Positions 36,159 through 45,453 of a stretch of 64,000 bases of DNA are shown piece after piece. Location of the stretch: assembly GCF_024662015.1 (NCBI RefSeq), contig NZ_CP102480.1, positions 310,001 to 374,000 on the forward strand. Direction: 5' to 3'. Source of the DNA: Nisaea acidiphila (GTDB lineage Bacteria > Pseudomonadota > Alphaproteobacteria > Thalassobaculales > Thalassobaculaceae). A program made the translations under genes and the position numbers. How positions within the stretch are numbered: position 1 is the stretch's first letter; each line of letters begins with the position of its first letter. The notes beneath the pieces were generated by a model that made no database searches, had not been told where the DNA came from, and worked only from the letters and a program-made list of their open reading frames with translations.

Positions 36159-36984
36159 GTGGGTGCCTCTCGCCGTCCGCCGCACCGTGGGTCGCCTCGT
36201 CATGGAGCCGGTGCCGGCGGTGCTCCTGATGCACCGCGGAAAGTGCGGCGGCGAAAATTCCGGCCGGCATGGCGACGAGCCCGACCCCCGACAGGGCAAC
36301 CAGCCCTCCCAGAATCTTCCCGACACTGGTAACCGGAAAGACGTCGCCATATCCGACGGTCGTGAGCGTTGCGATCGCCCACCACATCGCGCGCGGGATA
36401 CTCCCGAAAGCGTCCGGCTGGACATCTTTTTCGGCGAGATAAAGCAGGGTCGCGGAGACGATCATCATCGCGAACGCCATAAGCGTGCTGAAGATCAGCT
36501 CGAAGCGGCGCTCCGCGATACTGTGCCAGACCTCCCGCGCCGCTGTCGTGAACGGCCCTCCCCGCGCGAGCGTCAGGACCCGGAACAGGCGCAGCAGGCG
36601 CAGGACGAGAAAATCCGCTCCGTCGAGACGCAGGTCGAGGAACAGGATGACGAACGGCGCTACCGCGATCAGGTCGACGATGGCAACGGGCGTGAAGATG
36701 TATTTGACCCGTCCCCAAAGTCCCGCGTACTCGCGCCGCTCTCCGATCGACCAGACCCGCAGGATGTACTCGACGATGAAGATCCAGCCGAAAAAGGTCT
36801 CGACGCTCAGGAAGAGCCCGGGAGCCCGTGCCCGTATACTCGGCTCCGTCGCCAGCACGACAGAGCCGACCGAGAGCAGGATCGCGGCGATCAAAAGCTT
36901 GTTGGCGACGGAAATGCCTTCGCCGGGATGGGCTCTCACGTCGAGCTGGCGCCAGACCCGATGGCGCAGGCTATCCACTGGCAC
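36145..36984 (-). CDS. Voltage-gated potassium channel-like ion transporter
   Basis: This 279-residue six-helix channel protein has an S4-like segment (residues 127-141) with arginines at 129, 132, 135 and 141. The pore has the selectivity filter TTVGYGD at 208-214, the canonical potassium sequence. S6 (ILGGLVALSGVGLVAMPAGIF) follows. There is no large cytoplasmic ligand domain; the tail is short and rich in His and Arg. It resembles the Kch/KvAP-like bacterial family. The end overlaps recO, an unusual pairing of a channel with a repair gene that probably reflects shared transcription. Confidence 0.9.
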   Translation of the reverse strand: MPVDSLRHRVWRQLDVRAHPGEGISVANKLLIAAILLSVGSVVLATEPSIRARAPGLFLSVETFFGWIFIVEYILRVWSIGERREYAGLWGRVKYIFTPVAIVDLIAVAPFVILFLDLRLDGADFLVLRLLRLFRVLTLARGGPFTTAAREVWHSIAERRFELIFSTLMAFAMMIVSATLLYLAEKDVQPDAFGSIPRAMWWAIATLTTVGYGDVFPVTSVGKILGGLVALSGVGLVAMPAGIFAAALSAVHQEHRRHRLHDEATHGAADGERHPRGMD

Positions 36985-37051
36985 GACCTCTAAGCATCCG
37001 AGCAGCCTTTCCGAACACGTTCACTTGCGCCCCGGGCCTATCAAAGGTGAT

Positions 37052-37954
37052 TCAGGCGTCCGGGTCGAGACCCCAGTCGCGATAGCGTTCGGGATCGTCG
37101 ATCCAGTTCTCGCGCACCTTCACGAAGACGAAGAGGTGGATGCGCTTGTCGAAGATCTCCTGCATCTGCCGGCGGGCCGCGGCACCGATCGCCTTGATCA
37201 TGGCGCCGTTCTTACCGAGCATGATCTTCTTCTGACCCTCGCGCTGAACGAAGATCACCTGATTGACGACGGCGCTGCCATCCTCCTTCTCCACCCACTG
37301 CTCGGTCTCTACGGTTGCCGCGTAAGGCAGTTCCTGATGCAGCCGGTTGAACACCTCTTCGCGGGTGATCTCGGCCGCCAGCAGGCGCAGAGGCAGATCC
37401 GTCACCTCGTCAGGCGGATAGAGATAAGGTCCCTTGGGCATACGCTCGGCGAGATAGGCGAGCAGATCTTCGCAACCGTCCCCGTTTTCGGCGGAGATCA
37501 TGAAGGTTTCCTCCGCGATCCCGCTTTCCGCGAGATCCGCCGCGAATGGCAGCAACGCCTCGCGCTGGGTCGCGTCGATCTTGTTCAGCACCAGGATGAC
37601 CTTGCGCCTGGATTTCTGCAGTCCCTCGATGATCCGCCGCGTGTCCGCATCCACCTTCTTGCGAGACGCGTCGACCATGAGCACGACGAGATCGGCATCG
37701 CCGGCCCCTTCCCAGGCCGCGTGCACCATGGCGCGGTCGAGCCGATGTTTCGGCTCGAAAATGCCAGGCGTATCGACAAACACGATCTGGGTATTTCCGT
37801 GCATGCAGACGCCGCGAATCCGCGTGCGCGTGGTCTGCACCTTGCGCGTCACGATGGAGACCTTATAGCCGACCAGCCGGTTCACCAGCGTCGACTTGCC
37901 TGCGTTCGGGGCGCCGACGACGGCAACGAAACCGGCGCGGGTATCTTCAGTCAT
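37052..37954 (-). CDS. era: GTPase Era
   Basis: This 300-residue GTPase binds the 3' end of 16S rRNA and aids 30S maturation. The G motifs are GAPNAGKST (G1), DTPGIFEPKHRLDRAM (G3) and LNKID (G4). A C-terminal KH domain contains KIMLGKNGAMIKAIGAAARRQM. It begins 8 bases inside the end of rnc, the standard bacterial rnc-era coupling that ties rRNA processing to ribosome assembly. No stable hairpin is seen in the 67-base gap before the channel gene. Confidence 0.96.
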   Translation of the reverse strand: MTEDTRAGFVAVVGAPNAGKSTLVNRLVGYKVSIVTRKVQTTRTRIRGVCMHGNTQIVFVDTPGIFEPKHRLDRAMVHAAWEGAGDADLVVLMVDASRKKVDADTRRIIEGLQKSRRKVILVLNKIDATQREALLPFAADLAESGIAEETFMISAENGDGCEDLLAYLAERMPKGPYLYPPDEVTDLPLRLLAAEITREEVFNRLHQELPYAATVETEQWVEKEDGSAVVNQVIFVQREGQKKIMLGKNGAMIKAIGAAARRQMQEIFDKRIHLFVFVKVRENWIDDPERYRDWGLDPDA

Positions 37955-38621
37955 TCAGTTTCGCAATCATCTTGCCCGCCGCATCCTGTTCGGCGATCCG
38001 TTTCGATTTGCCGGTTCCGGTCTGCGCGCCATGCCCCTGGACGGAGACCCTGACGGTGAACTCCGGCGCGTGGGCGGGGCCGTCCCGGCCAATTGTCTCG
38101 TAGGTCGGCAGCGGGATTTTCCGGGCCTGAACCCATTCCTGCAGCGTCGTCTTCGCATCTTGCGGCGGCCGCAGATCGGCTTCAACCAGTGGATTCCAGC
38201 ATTGCAGAATAAAGCGCTGCGCCGCGCCGAGACCGCCGTCGAGATAGAGCGCACCGATCACCGCTTCCATGGCATCGGAAAGGATGGTTTCGCTTTCCCG
38301 CACTCCTGCCTCGGTCTCGCCGCGGGAGACGATCAGGAAGCGCCCAAGGCCGATCTGACGGGCAACCTCGGCCAGGGCCTCCCGGCGCACCAGGCCGACA
38401 TGGCGCTTGGCAATGGCTCCCTCGCGCTCATGCGGAAAACGGTCCAGCAGGTGCTCCGCCATCACGAGGGCCAGCACCCGGTCACCGAGAAACTCCAGCC
38501 GTTCGTATGCATTCCAGGCACGCGGTTCGGCGCTGGCATGGGTTACCGCCCTGCGCAGCACGTCGGTATGACCGAACTTGTGGCCGAGCAGTTCCTCAAG
38601 ATCTTCGAGATCGCTATCCAT
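37947..38621 (-). CDS. rnc: Ribonuclease III
   Basis: This 224-residue double-strand RNA endonuclease processes rRNA precursors. The catalytic signature is YERLEFLGDRVLALVMAEHL, and the second metal cluster lies in LSDAMEAVIGALYLDGG. A C-terminal dsRNA-binding domain holds KTTLQEWVQARK and GKSKRIAEQDAAGKMI. ATG 38621 gives the normal start MDSDLEDLEELLGHKF. It lies 7 bases after the lepB stop. The open frame upstream runs inside lepB and is not coding. Confidence 0.95.
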   Translation of the reverse strand: MDSDLEDLEELLGHKFGHTDVLRRAVTHASAEPRAWNAYERLEFLGDRVLALVMAEHLLDRFPHEREGAIAKRHVGLVRREALAEVARQIGLGRFLIVSRGETEAGVRESETILSDAMEAVIGALYLDGGLGAAQRFILQCWNPLVEADLRPPQDAKTTLQEWVQARKIPLPTYETIGRDGPAHAPEFTVRVSVQGHGAQTGTGKSKRIAEQDAAGKMIAKLND

Positions 38622-38628
38622 CTTGCGG

Positions 38629-39345
38629 TTACTCAATGGCCTGGAACAACCTTCCGTATCTCGTTGCGAACGGCCACTTCCAGAACTCGTAGCCCCGCGC
38701 GCTTCCGTCCGTGGAGAAGAACAGGAACTCGGCGCGGCCAACGAAATTCTCGAACGGCACCATGCCGACGGAGCCGTCGCGACTGTCGAGGGAATTGTCC
38801 CGGTTGTCGCCCATCATGAAATAGAGGCCTTCGGGGATCTCGAACTCGCGCGTGTTGTCATGCTGCGCGCGGTCGCCCATGGCTTCAAGGATGTGGTGTT
38901 CGACGCCGTTCGGCAGCGTTTCGATGTATTGCGGGATCGAGACCGAACGGCCGTAGGGGTCGGTCATGACGTAGTCCTCGATCCGGCGGCGCGGCACCAT
39001 CTCGCCATTGATGAAGAGACGGCCCTGCTTCATCTGGATCCGGTCGCCTGGAAGCCCGATCACGCGCTTGATGTAATCCGTGGATTCATCCGTCGGTTTC
39101 TTGAAGACGGCGACATCGCCGCGCTCCGGCGTCGAGCCCATGATGCGGCCCTCGAAGAACGGCGGCGAGAATGGCAGGGAGTGACGGCTATATCCGTAGG
39201 ACGGCTTGGAGACGAAGAGATAATCGCCAACCAGAAGCGTCGGAAACATCGAGCCGGACGGAATATTGAAAGGCTCGTACGCGACGGTCCTGAAAATGAC
39301 CGCAATAAGCACGGCATAGACGAGAGTCTTGATGAATTCCCGCAT
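38629..39345 (-). CDS. lepB: Signal peptidase I
   Basis: This 238-residue membrane protease removes signal peptides from exported proteins. One N-terminal membrane segment (about residues 4-22) precedes the catalytic Ser32 in PSGSMFPTLLVGD. The general base is Lys93 in DYIKRVIGLPGDRIQM, and box E is MGDNRDNSLDSRDGSVGMV. It has one transmembrane helix rather than the two of E. coli LepB, as usual in alphaproteobacteria. It begins the lepB-rnc-era block. Confidence 0.95.
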   Translation of the reverse strand: MREFIKTLVYAVLIAVIFRTVAYEPFNIPSGSMFPTLLVGDYLFVSKPSYGYSRHSLPFSPPFFEGRIMGSTPERGDVAVFKKPTDESTDYIKRVIGLPGDRIQMKQGRLFINGEMVPRRRIEDYVMTDPYGRSVSIPQYIETLPNGVEHHILEAMGDRAQHDNTREFEIPEGLYFMMGDNRDNSLDSRDGSVGMVPFENFVGRAEFLFFSTDGSARGYEFWKWPFATRYGRLFQAIE

Positions 39346-39389
39346 GATACTCCCGGGGGCGCGGTGATGGTCTTTCTGATCTCATATCA

Positions 39390-39407
39390 GTGACGGAGGG
39401 CCGTCAC
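39390..39407. other. Hairpin between acpS and lepB
   Basis: GTGACGG (39390-39396) pairs perfectly with CCGTCAC (39401-39407) across AGGG. A weaker 5-bp hairpin adjoins it at about 39376-39390. There is no T-run on either side, so this is more likely an mRNA processing or attenuation element than a terminator. Confidence 0.35.
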
Positions 39408-39479
39408 GTGCTGTCCGCGGCAGCGGCGGGCAAGTCGCCATGTATGCCGCATTCCCCGGGACGCGGCAAGCGGGACACC

Positions 39480-39902
39480 CTATATAACCGAATTGTCTCG
39501 AATGCCCGGCGTCTCGGCGGAGATCACGACAAAAGCCTGCGCCATCGGCGGCTCGTCCGTAAGACTGAGATCGACCCGGGCGACCAGTCCCGCAGGCGTA
39601 ATCGCCTCGAGCCGCGAGGCGGCGACCCCGCTCAGCTCGAAGGACGGCTTTCCGGACGCATCATTGACCACCTCGAGCTCGCGCCACTGGATACCCGGGC
39701 GGTCTTCTTCGCCGAGCGCCTTCCAGATCGCTTCCTTGGCGGCGAAGCGCTTGGCGTAGACCGCGGCCCGGTTTGCTTTCGCGTCGGCGCGCGCCCGTTC
39801 CCGTTCGGTGAAAATGCGTTCAAGGAAACGGTCGCCGAAGCGGTCGATGGACTTCTGGATACGGGTGATGTCGACGAGGTCGCTACCGATGCCGAGGATC
39901 AT
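39480..39902 (-). CDS. acpS: Holo-[acyl-carrier-protein] synthase
   Basis: This 140-residue enzyme transfers 4'-phosphopantetheine from CoA to acyl carrier protein. The Mg-binding Asp8 lies in [15 protein letters not shown], and the second motif is [16 protein letters not shown] with its catalytic Glu. Its length is typical. The gene starts 8 bases after the pdxJ stop, matching the widespread pdxJ-acpS pairing. Confidence 0.95.
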   Translation of the reverse strand: MILGIGSDLVDITRIQKSIDRFGDRFLERIFTERERARADAKANRAAVYAKRFAAKEAIWKALGEEDRPGIQWRELEVVNDASGKPSFELSGVAASRLEAITPAGLVARVDLSLTDEPPMAQAFVVISAETPGIRDNSVI

Positions 39903-39910
39903 GCGGTTAC

Positions 39911-40666
39911 TCAGGCGCCGATCCGGCCGGAGGCATCGGCGCGCGCCTTGTCCATCAGCGCACGCATGCGCCGGATCGCACTGTCAAGGCCGCCGAAAAT
40001 GGCCTCTCCGACAAGGAAATGGCCGATATTCAGCTCGTGGAACTCAGGCATCTCCGCGATCTGTCCCACTGTATCGAAAGAAAGTCCGTGCCCGGCATGC
40101 ATTTCAAGCCCCCGTTCGGCGCCATATCGCGCCGCCTCGCGGATCCTTTCGAGATGAGCGCTCCGTTCGGCCGGTGTCTCGGCATCGCAATAGGCGCCGG
40201 TATGCAGCTCAACCACCGGCGCGCCGAGCGAAACGGCGGCATCGATCTGCCGCTTGTCCGCCTCGATGAACAGGGAGACGCGGATCCCCGCTCCTTTCAG
40301 TTCCGAGCAGAACCGTGTCAGGTGATTGTGCAGCCCGGCGGCGTCGAGGCCGCCTTCCGTTGTCACTTCCTCGCGCTTTTCCGGCACGATGCAGGCCGCG
40401 TGCGGACGGTGCTTCAGCGCGATCGCAAGCATCTCGTCGGTCGCCGCCATCTCGAAATTCAGCGGCAGGTCTATTTCCCCGGTCAGGCGCTCGATATCGC
40501 CGTCCGAGATGTGCCGGCGGTCCTCGCGCAGATGCGCGGTGATACCGTCCGCCCCCGCCTCCGCCGCCAGGCGTGCCCCGCGCACCGGATCCGGATGGCC
40601 TCCGCCCCGGGCGTTCCGGATCGTCGCCACATGATCGATATTCACACCGAGCCGCAGGTAGTTCAT
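39911..40666 (-). CDS. pdxJ: Pyridoxine 5'-phosphate synthase
   Basis: This 251-residue TIM-barrel enzyme joins 1-deoxyxylulose 5-phosphate and 3-amino-2-oxopropyl phosphate to form pyridoxine 5'-phosphate. The signature segments are [32 protein letters not shown], and [29 protein letters not shown] follows and [15 protein letters not shown] ends the barrel. It lies in the pdxJ-acpS-lepB-rnc-era order common in alphaproteobacteria. Confidence 0.96.
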   Translation of the reverse strand: MNYLRLGVNIDHVATIRNARGGGHPDPVRGARLAAEAGADGITAHLREDRRHISDGDIERLTGEIDLPLNFEMAATDEMLAIALKHRPHAACIVPEKREEVTTEGGLDAAGLHNHLTRFCSELKGAGIRVSLFIEADKRQIDAAVSLGAPVVELHTGAYCDAETPAERSAHLERIREAARYGAERGLEMHAGHGLSFDTVGQIAEMPEFHELNIGHFLVGEAIFGGLDSAIRRMRALMDKARADASGRIGA

Positions 40667-40682
40667 CGCCTTCCCGTCCCCA

Positions 40683-41261
40683 TTACGACACGCGTCCCTC
40701 GGCCGTCTGCCGGGCTACGGCCTCGGCGCGCCTCTGGATCTTGCGTGCCCGGTAGCCGTGGATCATGCCAGACAACGGCAAATACAAGAGAACCCAGACC
40801 GCGAGCCCCGTCAGAACGCCGCCGACCAGCATGGTCAGCAGCAGATCGAGGCTTTGGCCCAGAGTTTCTCCGGAAATGATCCCCACAATCATGTCGAAGG
40901 TCAATTGCGGCGGCGCTTCGCTTTCCGGCGAGCCGACGATCCAGCTGCCGACCTTGTAGGTCCAGAGCCAGATGAAGGGGAAGGTCCAGGGATTGCCGAT
41001 CGCGGTGCCGATGGCGGACGCGAGGATGTTCGCGCGGATCGCCCAGGCCAGCAGGCCGGCCAGAATGAAGTGGAAGCCGATCAGCGGCGTGAAGGAGGCC
41101 GCCGCGCCGCAGGCAAAACCGGCGGCGATGCTGTAGGGCGTCCCCTGCATCCGCCCGAGCCGGTGCCCCATATAGCGCCAGAGGCGCGCAAACCCCATGC
41201 GCGGCCAGACGAACTCGCGAACCTTCGAACCAATACCCAGCGTATGCCGGCGCTTGAACAT
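40683..41261 (-). CDS. DUF2062 domain-containing membrane protein
   Basis: This 192-residue protein has the DUF2062 pattern: [31 protein letters not shown], then [22 protein letters not shown], and another hydrophobic segment [22 protein letters not shown]. It is probably an inner-membrane protein with about three to four helices. The biochemical role of the family is unknown. It lies between pdxJ and rsh on the same strand. Confidence 0.85.
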   Translation of the reverse strand: MFKRRHTLGIGSKVREFVWPRMGFARLWRYMGHRLGRMQGTPYSIAAGFACGAAASFTPLIGFHFILAGLLAWAIRANILASAIGTAIGNPWTFPFIWLWTYKVGSWIVGSPESEAPPQLTFDMIVGIISGETLGQSLDLLLTMLVGGVLTGLAVWVLLYLPLSGMIHGYRARKIQRRAEAVARQTAEGRVS

Positions 41262-41346
41262 TGACGCCGAACCTTTCCCTCTGATCGCTCACGCAGCGCC
41301 GTTACCTCCCCGTGCCATCGGGGACCGACGCCATTCTTAAATTGGG

Positions 41347-43494
41347 TCAGCCCCGCGCCCGGTCCACCGAATTGATGACCGGTGTCGCCCGCAGGGCCGC
41401 GATGATTTCCGTCAGGTGACGAACATCGCCTACCTCAACATCGATATACAACTCGAAGAAGTCCGTCGAGCGGTTCACGATTTTCAGGTTGATGATGTTG
41501 CCCCGGCTCTTGCCGATAACGGTGGAAAGGCTGCCGAGACTGCCCGGCTCGTTGGCCAGGACGACGTCGAGCCGGCCGACATACATACCGCTCTCTGTCT
41601 CCAGATCCCAGGAGACATCGAGCCAACGTTCCGGCGTCGCGTGGAAGTTTTCCAGCGTGTCGCAGTCGATCGTGTGGATCGTCACGCCCTTGCCGGTGGT
41701 GACGATGCCGACAATGCGCTCACCCGGCAGCGGATGACAGCAACGCGCGTAATGAACCGCCATGCCCGGGATAAGCCCCTTGAGCGGCACCGCGTCGGCA
41801 CTACCCTTGCGCGCTTTCGTCCGTGCCCGGGTGATCGGTACGACATTCTGCTTGTCCGGCGCAGGAAGAGTCTCGGGAACGGCGGCGTGCAATACCTCGC
41901 GGTCGCTCAGCACTCCTTCGCCGACGCCGGCGAGCAGGTCTTCGACGGTCTCCGAGTGGAATTTGGAGAGCACCGGCTCCAGCACCTTGTCGGAGTATTT
42001 CTGCGCTTCCTGGCGGAAGACCTTCTGCATGATGGCACGGCCGAGATCGGCGAATTGCTGGCGCCGCTGCAAGCGGACGAAACGCCGGATCCGCGCCTTC
42101 GCCTTGCCGGTGACGACGAACTGCTCCCAGGTCGGCGACGGCGTCGAGGTCTTGGAGGTCGAAACCGCGACCTGGTCGCCGTTCTTCAGCGGGGTGGTCA
42201 GCGGCATCAGACGGTCGTTGATGCGAGCGCCGACGCAGCGGTCTCCGACCTCCGAGTGAACCGCATAGGCGAAATCGACCGGCGTCGCGCCGCGCGGCAG
42301 AGAGATCAGGTCGCCTTTCGGGGTAAAGCAGAAGACCTGATCCTGGTACATCTCGAGCTTGGTGTGCTCGAGAAATTCCTCCGGTCCGGAGGCATGCTCC
42401 AGAATTTCCAGAAGCTCACGTATCCAGCGATACTTCTTGCCTTCCCGGCTGTGCTCCGGCCCCTCCTTGTAGACCCAGTGCGCAGCCACGCCGAGTTCGG
42501 CCACTTCGTGCATGTCGCGCGTTCGTATCTGCACTTCGATACGCTTTCTGAGCGGTCCGATAACCGCGGTATGGAGCGACTGGTAGCCGTTCGGCTTCGG
42601 CGTGCTGATATAGTCCTTGAAACGGCCCGGGATGACCGAATACTTGCCGTGAATAGCTCCCAGAAGCTGGTAGCATTCCCCGACATCGTCGACCACCAGC
42701 CGGAAAGCCATGATGTCGGAGAGCTGTTCGAAGCCAACATCCTTGCGCTGCATCTTCAGCCACACCGAATAGGGAGATTTTCTCCGCCCTGAGATGTCCG
42801 GCTCGATGCCGACGCCTTTCGCGGTTTCCAGCAACTCCCCGATAATCCGGTCGACCGTATCGCTGCCCTCGTCATAGAGGTAATCGAGCCGTTTCAGGAT
42901 CGAGCTGCGGGCATCCGGATTGAGTTCCGCAAAGGCCAGGTCCTCAAGTTCGTCCCGCATCGCCTGGATACCGATCCGCTCGGCCAGCGGCGCATAGATA
43001 TCCATGGTTTCCGCGGCGATCCGCCGGCGTTTATCCTCGGACCCGATGAAGTGCAGCGTCCGCATGTTGTGGACACGGTCCGCGAGTTTCACCAGAAGGA
43101 CGCGGATATCCTCGCTCATGGCGAGGACGAGCTTGCGGAAATTCTCCGCCTGCTTGGTACGGTCGGACTGAAGTTCGATCCGGGTCAGCTTGGTGACACC
43201 GTCGACGAGGCGGAGGATGTCCGCCCCGAAGAGCCTCTTGACGTCATCCGGCGTCGCGTCCGTGTCCTCGATCGTATCGTGGAGCAGTGCCGTGATGATC
43301 GTGCTCGTGTCGAGCCGCATGTCGGTCAGAATACCGGCGACTTCAAGCGGATGAGAGAAATAGGGATCGCCTGAGGCCCGCGTCTGCGAGCCGTGCATCT
43401 TCATGGCGTAGACGTAAGCGCGATTGAGCGCGTCCTCGTCCATGCCGGGGTCGTAGTTCTTGACCCGTTCAACCAGTTCGTACTGGCGGATCAT
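41347..43494 (-). CDS. rsh: Bifunctional (p)ppGpp synthetase/hydrolase, RelA/SpoT family
   Basis: This 715-residue enzyme makes and degrades the alarmone (p)ppGpp. The N-terminal HD hydrolase domain has His48 and the His72-Asp73 pair in ALLHDTIEDT, so hydrolase activity should be intact. The synthetase domain contains GRRKSPYSVWLKMQRKD and RFKDYISTPKPNGYQSLHT. TGS (about 385-450), the cysteine-containing YARCCHPLPGERIVGI region and a C-terminal ACT domain follow. AAGGAG stands just before the ATG. A strong hairpin separates it from rpoZ. Confidence 0.96.
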   Translation of the reverse strand: MIRQYELVERVKNYDPGMDEDALNRAYVYAMKMHGSQTRASGDPYFSHPLEVAGILTDMRLDTSTIITALLHDTIEDTDATPDDVKRLFGADILRLVDGVTKLTRIELQSDRTKQAENFRKLVLAMSEDIRVLLVKLADRVHNMRTLHFIGSEDKRRRIAAETMDIYAPLAERIGIQAMRDELEDLAFAELNPDARSSILKRLDYLYDEGSDTVDRIIGELLETAKGVGIEPDISGRRKSPYSVWLKMQRKDVGFEQLSDIMAFRLVVDDVGECYQLLGAIHGKYSVIPGRFKDYISTPKPNGYQSLHTAVIGPLRKRIEVQIRTRDMHEVAELGVAAHWVYKEGPEHSREGKKYRWIRELLEILEHASGPEEFLEHTKLEMYQDQVFCFTPKGDLISLPRGATPVDFAYAVHSEVGDRCVGARINDRLMPLTTPLKNGDQVAVSTSKTSTPSPTWEQFVVTGKAKARIRRFVRLQRRQQFADLGRAIMQKVFRQEAQKYSDKVLEPVLSKFHSETVEDLLAGVGEGVLSDREVLHAAVPETLPAPDKQNVVPITRARTKARKGSADAVPLKGLIPGMAVHYARCCHPLPGERIVGIVTTGKGVTIHTIDCDTLENFHATPERWLDVSWDLETESGMYVGRLDVVLANEPGSLGSLSTVIGKSRGNIINLKIVNRSTDFFELYIDVEVGDVRHLTEIIAALRATPVINSVDRARG

Positions 43495-43536
43495 GCGCGC
43501 GCTCCTTGCCGGGTACGCGCACGCACGGCGCTAGAT

Positions 43537-43566
43537 CCGCGACGGGCGGGCCCTGCCCCGTCGCGG
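43537..43566 (-). other. Strong hairpin between rpoZ and rsh
   Basis: A perfect 10-bp GC-rich inverted repeat (43537-43546 with 43557-43566, 10-base loop) fills part of the 102-base gap between the rpoZ stop and the rsh start. On the transcribed strand no T-run follows, so full intrinsic termination is unlikely. It could attenuate rsh or mark an mRNA processing point. Confidence 0.5.
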
Positions 43567-43596
43567 CATCGGCAGAAGGCAGAAAGCCGGAACGGC

Positions 43597-43992
43597 TTAC
43601 CCTTCGCGTCCGAGGACCTCTTCATCAACGTCCTCGAATCCGCCAGCGGCGCCGTCTTCCTTCGCAGACTGGATCTGCATGCCCAGCGCATCGGCGGCTT
43701 CCTCGATGGCAGCGCCGCCATCGGCCTCGATCGCGCTCATGTCCTCTTCTTCCGGACCGTCATCCTCGACGATACGCTGCAGGCCCTTCACCAAGGCTTC
43801 CTGAAGCTCTTCGATATCGACGGTGCGGTCCGCAATCTCGCGCAGCGCGACGACCGGATTCTTGTCGTTATCCCGGTCCACCGTCAGCTGTCCGCCGGCG
43901 GAGATGTCCCGCGCGCGCTGACCGGCGACCATAACCAGATCGAACCGGTTCGGAATTTCCAAAATGCAGTCTTCAACCGTGACCCGTGCCAT
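43597..43992 (-). CDS. rpoZ: RNA polymerase omega subunit
   Basis: This 131-residue small subunit aids RNA polymerase assembly and, in Proteobacteria, forms part of a ppGpp-binding site. The N-terminus [20 protein letters not shown] and the segment [19 protein letters not shown] are diagnostic. The C-terminal 50 residues are acidic and low in complexity, an extension often seen in alphaproteobacteria. The gene has its own promoter-like sequence and lies just before rsh, so the ppGpp target and ppGpp enzyme are neighbours. Confidence 0.95.
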   Translation of the reverse strand: MARVTVEDCILEIPNRFDLVMVAGQRARDISAGGQLTVDRDNDKNPVVALREIADRTVDIEELQEALVKGLQRIVEDDGPEEEDMSAIEADGGAAIEEAADALGMQIQSAKEDGAAGGFEDVDEEVLGREG

Positions 43993-44031
43993 GGGTGTGC
44001 GTCCCGTTTCAAAAGATACCGGAAAGAGAGA

Positions 44032-44060
44032 TATATATTGCTACAAGGGGGCGGGAGCAA
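44032..44060 (-). promoter_or_regulatory. Sigma-70-like promoter of rpoZ
   Basis: On the minus strand TTGCTC (44060-44055) is followed after 17 bases by TATATA (44037-44032). A short AT-rich patch marks the -10 region. The predicted leader is about 33 bases to the ATG at 43992. Confidence 0.45.
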
Positions 44061-44090
44061 GTGAATTAGGTCAGGATTTGCGCCCTTGTT

Positions 44091-44588
44091 TCACGATTTC
44101 AGTAGACGGATGACCTGATCCGGATCGAGGCCCGCGATCAGATCGTCGATATGCGTTCCTGTTCCCGGATGGATCCAGTCCGGCGCGAGATCCCGGAGCG
44201 GAAGGAGCACAAAAGCGCGCTCATGCATGCGCGGGTGCGGTAGGAGCGGCCCTCCGTCGAGGGCGTTTCGCTCGCCACGATAATCGACAATGTCCAGATC
44301 GATCACCCGCGCCGCATTCACCTCTGCCCTGACCCGGCCGAATTCCGCCTCTACACGGTGCATGGCCTCTAGGAGCCGGACGGCAGAGAGGTCGGTCTCG
44401 ACGCGGAACACCGCATTGACGTACCAGGGTTGATCCGAAATCGGAACCGGAGCGCTTTCGTACCAGCGCGACACCGCGACGGATTTAACGCCGGCTTTCG
44501 CAAGCTCCTGCATGGCGGCTTCGAGAGTTGCACGGGGCGTGGAGAATTCCGGGCTCGGCAAGTTGGCGCCAACCCCCAAATAAATCAT
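44091..44588 (-). CDS. folK: 2-amino-4-hydroxy-6-hydroxymethyldihydropteridine diphosphokinase
   Basis: This 165-residue HPPK transfers pyrophosphate to 6-hydroxymethyl-dihydropterin in folate synthesis. It opens MIYLGVGANLPSPEFSTP and has the catalytic ARVIDLDIVDY plus LPHPRMHERAFVLLPL. ATG 44588 fits the family; a GTG at 44594 would add two residues. No strong ribosome site is visible. It stands alone, 98 bases before rpoZ, rather than beside folP or folB. Confidence 0.93.
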   Translation of the reverse strand: MIYLGVGANLPSPEFSTPRATLEAAMQELAKAGVKSVAVSRWYESAPVPISDQPWYVNAVFRVETDLSAVRLLEAMHRVEAEFGRVRAEVNAARVIDLDIVDYRGERNALDGGPLLPHPRMHERAFVLLPLRDLAPDWIHPGTGTHIDDLIAGLDPDQVIRLLKS

Positions 44589-44725
44589 GGACACGGCTCG
44601 GACATCACATCTAGAAAAGGAGAAATCAGATCGAGTTTGCTACTTCGATATAGCCGATCCGGCCCAAGAGATAGAATTGCAATTTTTAAGAGCTTCATAA
44701 ATTCAATTCCTCAACCGGACACTAC

Positions 44726-44754
44726 TTGCGCCCGTTTGCGTCCACTGCTCTATT
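44726..44754 (+). promoter_or_regulatory. Weak promoter candidate for the NYN gene
   Basis: TTGCGC (44726-44731), a 17-base spacer and TCTATT (44749-44754) form a weak sigma-70-like pair 39 bases before the ATG at 44793. The 204-base region between folK and this gene is visibly AT-rich. Confidence 0.3.
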
Positions 44755-44792
44755 GCCAACGGGAGTCGCTTATAAATTAAAGGAAAATATTA

Positions 44793-45437
44793 ATGCATTT
44801 TTACCCCCAAGAAAAAACAGGCCTTTTCATTGATGGCGCGAATCTGTATTCGGCAGCACGTTCCCTTGGGTTCGACATCGACTACCGAAAACTTCTCTCC
44901 GTTTTTGCGGACGAAAGCCATCTCATCAGAGCGTTCTATTACACCGCCTTGATCGAGAACGAGGAATATTCACCGATCCGGCCTCTGGTCGACTGGCTCG
45001 ACTATAACGGCTACACCATGGTCACAAAGCCGACCAAGGAATATACAGACGCCTCTGGCCGCCGGAAGATTAAAGGCAACATGGACATCGAACTTGCCAT
45101 TGATGTCCTCGAAATGGCCGAGCATCTCGACCATGTGGTGTTGTTCTCCGGCGACGGTGATTTCCGCCGGCTCGTCGAAGCGGTGCAGCGCAAGGGGGTG
45201 CGGGTGACCGTGGTCTCTACGGTGAAGTCACAGCCGCCGATGATCGCCGACGAATTGCGGCGCCAGGCGGATCACTTCCTTGAGCTGCAGGACTTCCAGG
45301 AAAAGATCGCGCGCAGCCATCAAGGCCGTCCGCAACGGCCGCAGCAGAGCCGTTTCGACGATGACGAGGAAGAATTCGAGGACGATTACGAGAATCTGGA
45401 CGAAGCGGAAGTGACGCCGCGGCGCCCGAAATACTGA
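44793..45437 (+). CDS. NYN domain protein (LabA/DUF88 family, putative RNase)
   Basis: This 214-residue protein has a PIN-like NYN nuclease fold. The acidic active-site set is intact: Asp14 in GLFIDGANL, Asp98 in GNMDIELAIDVL, and Asp121 and Asp123 in LFSGDGDF. The segment VVSTVKSQPPMIADELRRQADHF completes the domain. The last 35 residues are an acidic, disordered-looking tail (about 188-206). The LabA/DUF88 group is thought to cut RNA, but targets are largely unknown. A uracil-DNA glycosylase gene follows after 16 bases on the same strand. A leader AAGGAAAAT is the likely ribosome site. Confidence 0.9.
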   Translation: MHFYPQEKTGLFIDGANLYSAARSLGFDIDYRKLLSVFADESHLIRAFYYTALIENEEYSPIRPLVDWLDYNGYTMVTKPTKEYTDASGRRKIKGNMDIELAIDVLEMAEHLDHVVLFSGDGDFRRLVEAVQRKGVRVTVVSTVKSQPPMIADELRRQADHFLELQDFQEKIARSHQGRPQRPQQSRFDDDEEEFEDDYENLDEAEVTPRRPKY

Positions 45438-45453
45438 TCCAGTCCAGATATCC

